Shown piece after piece: positions 57,940-64,000 of a stretch of 64,000 bases of DNA. Source of the stretch: Magnolia sinica (lineage: Eukaryota; Streptophyta; Magnoliopsida; Magnoliales; Magnoliaceae); contig NC_080573.1 in assembly GCF_029962835.1 (NCBI RefSeq), positions 32,853,001-32,917,000 of the forward strand, in the 5' to 3' direction. The translations under genes and the position numbers were made by a program. How positions within the stretch are numbered: position 1 is the first letter of the stretch; each line of letters starts with the position of its first letter. The notes under the pieces are model-generated. The model made no database searches. It had not been told where the DNA came from and saw nothing but the letters and a program-made list of their open reading frames with translations.

Positions 57940-59188
57940 ATAGCATGAGGCTAGGTTGGCTCGAGAACCAACTTCCTTTCGCAGCAAGGAGTCAGTTTAA
58001 GAGGCGGTAGAGTGCAGCTTATGCAGCAGGAAACGCAACGGTGAAAGAAAAGATGCAAAATATCTCGCGTCTGGAAGCTTTTTAGCACCAAAGATCTTCT
58101 CGAAACTGGAATCTGACTCCATGGTGAGAGTCGTGGCCCCCTGTTAATGAGTTTGGATGGTCTGGATCACTGATCCGATCACAATCAAGATCACACAACT
58201 GCCTGAAAATCCTGGATCTTGTGGACGTGCATTGCTTACAAATGTACATGCACTGACGTGTTTGGTGGGCCCCATAGTGATGTTTTCGAAAAGATCTACC
58301 ACGTTCATTGGATTCTTGACGAAAAAACAGTCAGAAAGGAGTGGTTTTGGTTGAGTTTTGGTGCGGTCCACTGTATCAAATCAACTCATCGTTCATCCTC
58401 CGTTTTCTAGCGATCCACGTGTATACATGTGCATAGGACCAAAAGGAGAGCATGGATGGGGTCGTGGCTACCCCTAGAGCGAATTAACGGTTTAGATCGT
58501 TCGAATGGACAATCATGATGGCCCATAACACATCCCAGCAGAACACCACTCGGCCTTCCTGCGTAAATTCAAAAACGGTTGGGTCAGCGCTCGTTTGACT
58601 GGGATTTTGATCCGGTGTGTTGCCTGTAGACACGCGTTGTGTACGCACAAGTCCCCATGTGGGGTCCATAGTAATGTTTGTGAGAAATCTGCTCCGTCCA
58701 TCCTTGTTACCATCTAATTTAAGGGGTTGAGACCAAAATTGAAGCATATCCAAATATCAATTGGGCCCAAAATCAGAGATTTATGGTCTAATCTATCTGT
58801 TGGGACATTTACACAAGGATCCAATGGCTGAAATTCTACTTGTATAGTTAATTTAGGGTCCTCAGGCTAGATATAAAGTTTCAAGCCAAACAGATGGTGG
58901 GAACCCTGTGATCTTGCATTCGGGACGACTTTCAAGCCTCTTAGACTTCAATCACTTGATTTTCTCGGATCTTTAGCGTGTATATTCTTCGATCTCGGTC
59001 TCCTGGGATCCCTCCCTCACCTTGGTAATTTCTTAGCATTAAATTTATGCTTTTATTACCCTTTTTCTATCCAGGCTCCTAAATTCACCTTGTAATACAA
59101 ACATGATGAAAATAAGACGTTAAACAATATCATGTTCATAAAATCAGGCAATAACTGGGGTCTAATATGTAATATTTGACCCTCCACA

Positions 59189-59440
59189 CTCATCGAACTC
59201 TTTAAGTTGTAGGTATAGACTTTCAAAGTCAAGTTCGTGAAATTTAGGAAGTAGTAGGTCACGCCCGACTTAAATTTAATGTCACCCGTATTCACTGGAA
59301 AAACCATGCAAGATGGTATGGTTTTTCTTATAGGTTGTAGGTAATCACGTAGATTCCTAACTGGTGGAATATTATTAACTTCATTCTCATCCATATTCGG
59401 CTCATTCTCAGCTTGGTTTGGTATATTCAAAGCAATGGTT
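59189..59440 (-). pseudogene. gag remnant, 5' segment (Athila-like element)
   Basis: Minus-strand text NIPPVRNLRDYLQPIR, then IPSCMVFPVNTGDIKFKSG and (after a frame change) LLPKFHELDFESLYLQLKEF is the conserved N-terminal part of Athila/Tat gag. It stops at the CTCAT target site of the solo LTR and resumes at 57023. Confidence 0.8.
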
Positions 59441-59855
59441 CTGATTGATTGACAGAAACTTAAATGTTTTCTAACTCAACGGTGAATGAAAGACCCTTCA
59501 ACTAAACCTCCTTCACTTAGAAGTCGCAATGAGTGATCACGAACCCACTTGGGCATGAACACACAGAACAACCCTAAAGTAACAACCTAACCTATAAATA
59601 AAAATTCTCCAACAATTCAATAAACTAGAAAAGCAATAGAGGAGTAAGGGGAAGATGTTACCTGTAGAAAAGAACTGTAAATAAAAAACCTATAAAACAG
59701 AAACATAGAAAAATACTATTAGTAGATGCATGTTACATGAAATTAAAAACACAACTAACCCTAAGAAATCATGAAATTTAAAACCTTAAAAAAAACGCTA
59801 GTTTAGAGAATTCAGAAAACAAAACCCTAATCTATGGTATTCTCAGCGCGACAAA
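59441..59855 (-). other. 5' leader of the Athila-like element
   Basis: Noncoding, A-rich, between PBS and gag. No further feature. Confidence 0.6.
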
Positions 59856-59873
59856 GTCCCCGGCAACGATGCC
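59856..59873 (-). other. Primer-binding site, tRNA-Asp type, two mismatches
   Basis: The minus strand reads TGGCATCGTTGCCGGGGA. It differs from the intact site at 13818-13835 by two transitions at the former GCGCC, the kind expected from cytosine deamination. Confidence 0.8.
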
Positions 59874-60556
59874 AGAAACTTGTTCGCCAACTTCAAGTGT
59901 AGGTTCGTGATGTAAAAATAACTTAGTGAGACCAAACTCTTTCCACAGGGACTAATGGATGAGAACACAACTAGAAATGAATGGGAATTGAGATTATGAT
60001 TTCCAATGGATTAAAAAGAGTTTAAACAATAATTAAAAAGCACCAAGGATCCAGGAATCCCCTCTTAACAAATTCCTAAACCAATTTGTCTAACTCAACT
60101 AGAATCAAATTCTAATTCATTATAATTGGAAGATAACTCTGTAAATTTAATAAATACATCAAATCAAGATATATGAATAGAGATAGTTTGATCTCTCATG
60201 AAGATGTAGGTAATCGATCGTAGGGAATTAAAAGTATCTATTGTACTCGAAGTTAACAATAGATCAATTCCTTCATCAAACTAGAAATTCAATCAATACA
60301 ATCACAATCCAACATTAGAAATCCATAAACTTGAATTAAAATGAATTAAATAAAAGAATTCATTAAGAGGTTCATCCATTAACCTTAGCTAAGAGATTAG
60401 CTTAGCATGGCTAACATCTTAAAACAAAACAAATAAAAATAAACTAGACTGAAGGATTGAGGAGGAAGAACAACAACGAAGAAGCTTTGCCTTCACTTAG
60501 TCTCTCTCCCAACTCCCAAGACCTGATTTGTGTCTAAAATAGCCTAGAAATGCTTA

Positions 60557-60566
60557 CTTATATAGG
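60557..60566 (-). promoter_or_regulatory. TATA box of the Athila-like 5' LTR
   Basis: CCTATATAAG on the minus strand, about 45 bp downstream in LTR sense from the array. Confidence 0.6.
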
Positions 60567-60609
60567 AAAATTTCACACCGACTTGAAAAATTACGCACTT
60601 TCAACACTT

Positions 60610-60845
60610 ACACGCATAGTTAATCGATCAATTGAGATACCCAAAAATGTCCAACAAGTCAATTCAAAAATCTATTCCAATATCGATTGATCGAACTCCC
60701 ACCTTCAATTAATCAAACATTTCAAAAAGTATCTAGAGAGTTCAACTTGAAAAACAAATTTCCTCGATATAAATCTCAATCAATCGAGATCACTCGAAGG
60801 TTTGTCGATCGATCGAACCCTCTGCTCAAGCGATCGAACTCTGTT
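60610..60845. repeat. TCGATCGA-word array in the 5' LTR
   Basis: TAATCGATCAATTGA, CGATTGATCGAAC, TCAATCAATCGA, TCGATCGATCGAAC and AGCGATCGAAC occur in under 240 bp. Confidence 0.8.
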
Positions 60846-61141
60846 GTTTTTTCCCAATTCAAGAGTATTTGATCTTCAGTTGATTTCTTTAGTTTGGTAC
60901 TTGGTTTCCTTGAATCTTTGGCATGTCAACTCTTCACTTTAATCCTCATTTCTTCAATTTCTCCATTTTAATTCTTTCAAGATTTAACTGACACATTTAT
61001 GCACGTATTTAATTTAGACTTCAAAATCATCTTGCATGTTGAAAACACACCTAATTAATTAATTTTAACACTTCAATGCACAAACAAAAAAAGAAGAGAA
61101 TACAATATAAAGGATAAATATGCAACATGTAGGTATTATCA

Positions 61142-62230
61142 TTAACATAGATAAGGTTGCCAACTGTGTTAGCACAAGAAACATTATGTATTTTCTCTTT
61201 CTCCAAATCATTCATAGGACACGTGTTCTTACTCAACTTGAGACTCTTTTTAATTGGCATAATTACAAGTTTGCGATCTAATATTCCAAATTGGTTGAGA
61301 ATATTTTTATGTAAGTTCAAGTTTGCGATCTAATATTCCAAAATGATCAAGAATATTTTTATGTAAGTTTACATAGACAAGCCCATAAGCCTTATAAAAT
61401 GATTTCGTTAGATTTTGATGCCTAATATGCAGGTTGTTTCACCTGTCTTTCATCTTAAAATTCAAAGATAACTAAATGCTTAGTAGCATCTATCATCTCT
61501 AAATCACTATGGGCGAGAAGTATATCATATGGTAGGATTAATAACTTCTTTCTAGATATCTTCACATATATATGATGATCCTCTTCATTCATAACATCTA
61601 AAAGCAGTAACAGATGAATGGAACTTTGTATACGATAGACACAAAGATTGTTTCATCTCATGTATCGATTTGTTTAATTAGCATATTTGATTCTCATGAC
61701 CCTTTGCCTCATAACCTGTGGATCGAGATATGTAGATTTCTTAATCGTAGTTACCATTAAAAAATGTAATCTTCATGTACATTTGAAATAATTCTAAATT
61801 CATGTGTGTGTTGATGACTAAGATTGTCTTAGTGTAAGTGAACTTCGCTATAACAGAGAAAGTTTTCTCATAATCTAAGCTCTTAAATCTGGTAAATCAC
61901 TTTGCAACAAATCTGACTTTAAACTTGTCAATATTGTCACTAAGCCTTCATTTTGTTTTTCATATTTATTTGCTACCTATATTATTTTTCTCCAGTGGTA
62001 GTTCAACTAGTTCTTATATTTTTCTTTATCGTCTAGTTGAAAATCTCATCGATAGCTTCCTTTTATTTACCAGCTAGTAATGATGCAAGTGTTTCTTGGT
62101 AGGATCAACATTCACTTTCATCTACTACAATGCGAGTATAACATTATGCATTGATTTCAAAAAATCTTTGAAAATTTTACTATGGGCGCTCTTCTTAAGC
62201 TGAGCATCTCTAGACATGAGCTCCCATTAT
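61142..62230 (-). pseudogene. Ty1/copia reverse transcriptase remnant (5' segment of split pol)
   Basis: Minus-strand text, in shifting frames, follows copia pol. RRSARI (the region before RT) near 62200 is followed by ELVELPP-like text, FKVRFVAK and DYEKTFSVIAKFT (61850-61930). Then come LELFQMYMKITFFNG and an LPYDILLAHSDLEMI text at the YVDD position, and finally ILNQFGILDRK, LKLSKNTCP and EKEKIHNVSCANTVGNLIYV ending at 61142. The frame continues at 46001. There are many stops, so it is old. Confidence 0.8.
61266..61369. repeat. 52-bp tandem duplication within copia RT
   Basis: 61266-61317 and 61318-61369 are near-identical. The unit covers the coding stretch LHKNILNQFGILDRK of the minus-strand copia remnant, so it arose after the gene was inserted. 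Confidence 0.88.
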
Positions 62231-62460
62231 CATGAATAATTGTAGTGTTGTCAATGATGGTGGAGTTCTGTTGGACATAGGCCATTTTTCTGATACCATC
62301 TCTATATGTAGACGATATCCTGCTAGCTAGTAATGACATAGGCCATTGATCTGTTGGACATAGGCCATTTTTCTGTTGGACATAGGCCATTTTTCGCTTT
62401 TCATTTTTCTGATACTATTTCTATATGTAGACGATATCCTGTTAGCTGGTAATGACATGC
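62231..62460 (+). repeat. Rearranged junction with duplicated RT active-site segment
   Basis: A segment of about 48 bp containing CTATATGTAGACGATATCCTG (translated as LYVDDIL) occurs at 62291-62338 and again at 62410-62457. Between them are three copies of GTTGGACATAGGCCATTTTT-like text (62272, 62353, 62374) and shorter repeats of CATAGGCCAT. This lies exactly where the two oppositely oriented copia relics meet. Confidence 0.8.
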
Positions 62461-63392
62461 AATTATTGATATTGACTAAAGATTGGATATTCTTGAACTT
62501 TGAAATGAAAGATCTCGGTGAAGCCAATTTTATTCTCGGGGTAAAAATCATTAGGGATTGCCCTAAGAAATTTTTAGGCTGATCTCAAGCCACCTATATA
62601 CAAAAGATCTCAAAGCGGTTCAAGATGGAAAATTCAAAACCTATTGAAATCCCTATGGATAAAACTACCAAGTTAAACAGAAAATCATGTCTCTATACTG
62701 AAGCCGAGAAATTGGCTATGTCCTTAGTACTTTATGTAAGCGCAGTAGAGAGCTTAATGTATATTATGCTTTACACCAGACCGGATATTAGCTATTAGTT
62801 GACATAGTTAGCTATTATCAGAGTAACCCGGGTCAGTCTCATTGGCAAGCCATTAAACGTATATTCCGTTATCTCAGAGGAACAAAAGACTTAATATTGT
62901 GTTATGAAGGCAGAAGCCTCGAACTCAAAGGATATTCTGATACTGCTTGGGGTAAAGACGCTGATGAGGGAATGTCTACTTCAAGATATGTATTCTTACT
63001 CAAAGGAGGACCTATCTCATGGTTGAGTAAGAAACAGACATCCATAGCTCTTTCATCTATAGAGGACAAGTACATTGCCTGTTGTGTTGCAGTTCAGGAG
63101 TGTGTATGGGTTCACAGATTTTTACTAGGTCTGGGTATTGTACCGAGCGTTCGTCAACCTATATCGCTGAAGATAGACAATACTTTTGCCATTGACTTGG
63201 CAAAGGATCCTAAACACCACCAAAAGTCTAAGCACATTGAGATTAAGTATCATTACGTCTGTGATCAAGTGAGAGATAAGAAGGTCGCTCTACATTTCTA
63301 CTAAGGAGATGATGGTTGATCCTATGACAAAACCTATAACCAGAGATCTATTTCAGGTTCACATTAGGCAGATGGGATTGAGGCAAGCTTGA
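62376..63392 (+). pseudogene. Ty1/copia RT-RNase H remnant, plus strand
   Basis: It begins in RT with LYVDDILLAGND and continues FEMKDLGEANFILGVKI. After a TGA stop (62579-62581) come YIQKISKRFKM and HWQAIKRIFRYLRGTKD. From 62897 there is an open 135-residue RNase H with GYSDTAW, SKKQTSIALSSIEDKY and KHIEIKYHYV. After a frameshift near 63300 the terminal MMVDPMTKPITRDLF...MGLRQA follows to the TGA at 63390-63392. It is better preserved than the minus-strand copia, so probably a younger insertion. Confidence 0.85.
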
Positions 63393-64000
63393 GTGATATG
63401 ATTGTATTTATTACTTTTGATCTTTTATCAATTAATAACACATTTCATTTATTCAGTATTAAATACTAATATAAACTAGGTAAGTAGATCGTCAGCATTT
63501 ACCTTGAGATCATATAGGATTTATATTTTTTTATCGGCAGGCAGGTCACCCACTCGCACAGGTTGACCAACCTTGAATGTACAAGAGAGGTATATTTGAG
63601 GCGATGTTCATACACTGAGGTATGGACTTCTCTTTATTGTGAATAATAAAAGATGAGGATATGAGTGCATTATATCCACCTACAATTTTAAAAGATTGAA
63701 GATGAGACTGATAAAGTCGAATAACATAATCACACCATTCATTTTCATGCGATCAATGTTTATGGCCTGAATTGATAGCCAGGTTGTGAGGTTATGAGAT
63801 GAGTCGTACCTCATGTAGAATGACCTGCGTATTGTAGACTCGACATATACCACTGATAGGAAGTGCAAAAGTATGACCCCTCAAGATCTGACGGTCTACA
63901 CGATATGGAACCTTCACGAAGCTGAAGATGAACGGTCCAGATCCAGTGGCCCGCCTATTCACTATTGGAGCAGAAAGGTCTAACCACTCCTCTAATTCTA
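63393..64000 (+). other. Probable 3' end of the plus-strand copia element
   Basis: AT-rich then mixed sequence directly after the pol stop, so it probably contains the 3' untranslated part and the start of an LTR that runs off the window. I cannot place an LTR boundary. The minus-strand ORF at 63680-63868 has no motif. Confidence 0.4.

Larger units (their letters stand above)
57024..59188 (-). mobile_element. Solo LTR related to the tandem element, inserted in gag
   Basis: The perfect 5-bp duplication CTCAT lies at 57019-57023 and 59189-59193. On the minus strand it begins TGTGGAGGGTCAAATATTAC, like TGATCAGGGTCAAATATTGC of the 6.7-23 kb LTRs, and ends GGGCTGTGAACA. A minus-strand TATA box lies at 57931-57939. 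Two GTGGGSCCCA modules with CCATCC-type text (58260-58340, 58655-58770) match those of LTRs 1-3. The (TC)n tract at 57897-57927 is at the same place as the CT-rich tract in LTRs 1-3. Gag text continues on both sides. Confidence 0.9.
46002..61141 (-). mobile_element. Decayed Athila/Tat-like Ty3/gypsy element
   Basis: The 3' LTR (46002-50895, with 3.6 kb of nested DNA), body and 5' LTR (59880-61141) are all in minus orientation. In order from the PBS, the body has gag (split), protease, RT, RNase H and integrase remnants. The PBS (59856-59873) is of tRNA-Asp type. It sits inside the copia pol gene. The outer flanks are ATGGT on the left and TTAAC on the right, so the TSD no longer matches. Because the copia frame resumes across the element, I take both LTRs as one insertion whose right flank lost about 7 bp. 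Confidence 0.85.
59880..61141 (-). repeat. 5' LTR of the Athila-like element, 1262 bp
   Basis: It starts TGTTCGCCAAC and ends GGTATTATCA (plus strand). It is uninterrupted and carries a minus-strand TATA box near 60557-60566 and a TCGATCGA-word array (60610-60845) upstream of it. It abuts copia coding text at 61142. Confidence 0.88.

Overview
This window is intergenic, transposon-packed plant nuclear DNA. I see no credible complete host gene. The evidence for a plant is the set of families present: Ty3/gypsy elements of Athila/Tat type with a tRNA-Asp-type primer-binding site, Ty1/copia relics, long solo LTRs, a tRNA-derived SINE, a hAT-type MITE and a foldback MITE. The dispersed module built from GTGGGGYCCAC followed by CCGTCCATC-like text is one I loosely associate with magnoliid genomes. 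That last point is a weak impression and was not tested.

Layout. 1-6670 holds no gene, but has a hAT-type nonautonomous element (797-1370, 8-bp target duplication GGGACGTC), an ACTCGG-rich patch (4270-4456) and a foldback element (5236-5434). 6676-23062 is one Ty3/gypsy insertion, coded on the minus strand, with THREE LTRs and TWO bodies (LTR-body-LTR-body-LTR) inside a single 5-bp target duplication, GATGT. Each body carries gag-protease and the first residues of reverse transcriptase (RT), then jumps to what looks like the end of integrase (IN), so it is a non-autonomous deletion derivative. 23068-26690 is AT-rich spacer. 26691-32067 is a solo LTR (TSD GTTCT) containing a copia solo LTR (27562-29942, TSD AGTTG). 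33777-37794 is a third solo LTR (TSD AGGTT). 38142-38297 is a SINE.

38.3-62.2 kb is one deep nest. The host of the nest is an old Ty1/copia polymerase gene on the minus strand, whose reading can be followed through 62230-61142, 46001-45884 and 39960-39440. Two insertions split it. The first is a gypsy solo LTR (39961-45883, TSD GTATA) that contains a 4.4-kb solo LTR (40122-44515, TSD TTAAT). The second is a decayed Athila-like element (46002-61141). One of its LTRs holds a copia solo LTR (47210-50791), which holds another solo LTR (48144-50056, TSD TAAAA). Its gag holds a solo LTR related to the 6.7-23 kb family (57024-59188, TSD CTCAT). 62280-63392 is a second copia relic, on the plus strand, meeting the first head to head.

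Nothing works as a pathway. The only near-intact reading frame is the gag-protease of the second tandem body (18008-20278). The most interesting patterns are: (1) the three-LTR tandem within one TSD; (2) LTRs of several unrelated families that carry arrays of a short palindromic word directly upstream of the TATA box, with a different word in each family; (3) half-arms of a foldback MITE recurring as modules inside LTR U3 regions; and (4) a nest whose insertion order can be read from target duplications and an interrupted reading frame.
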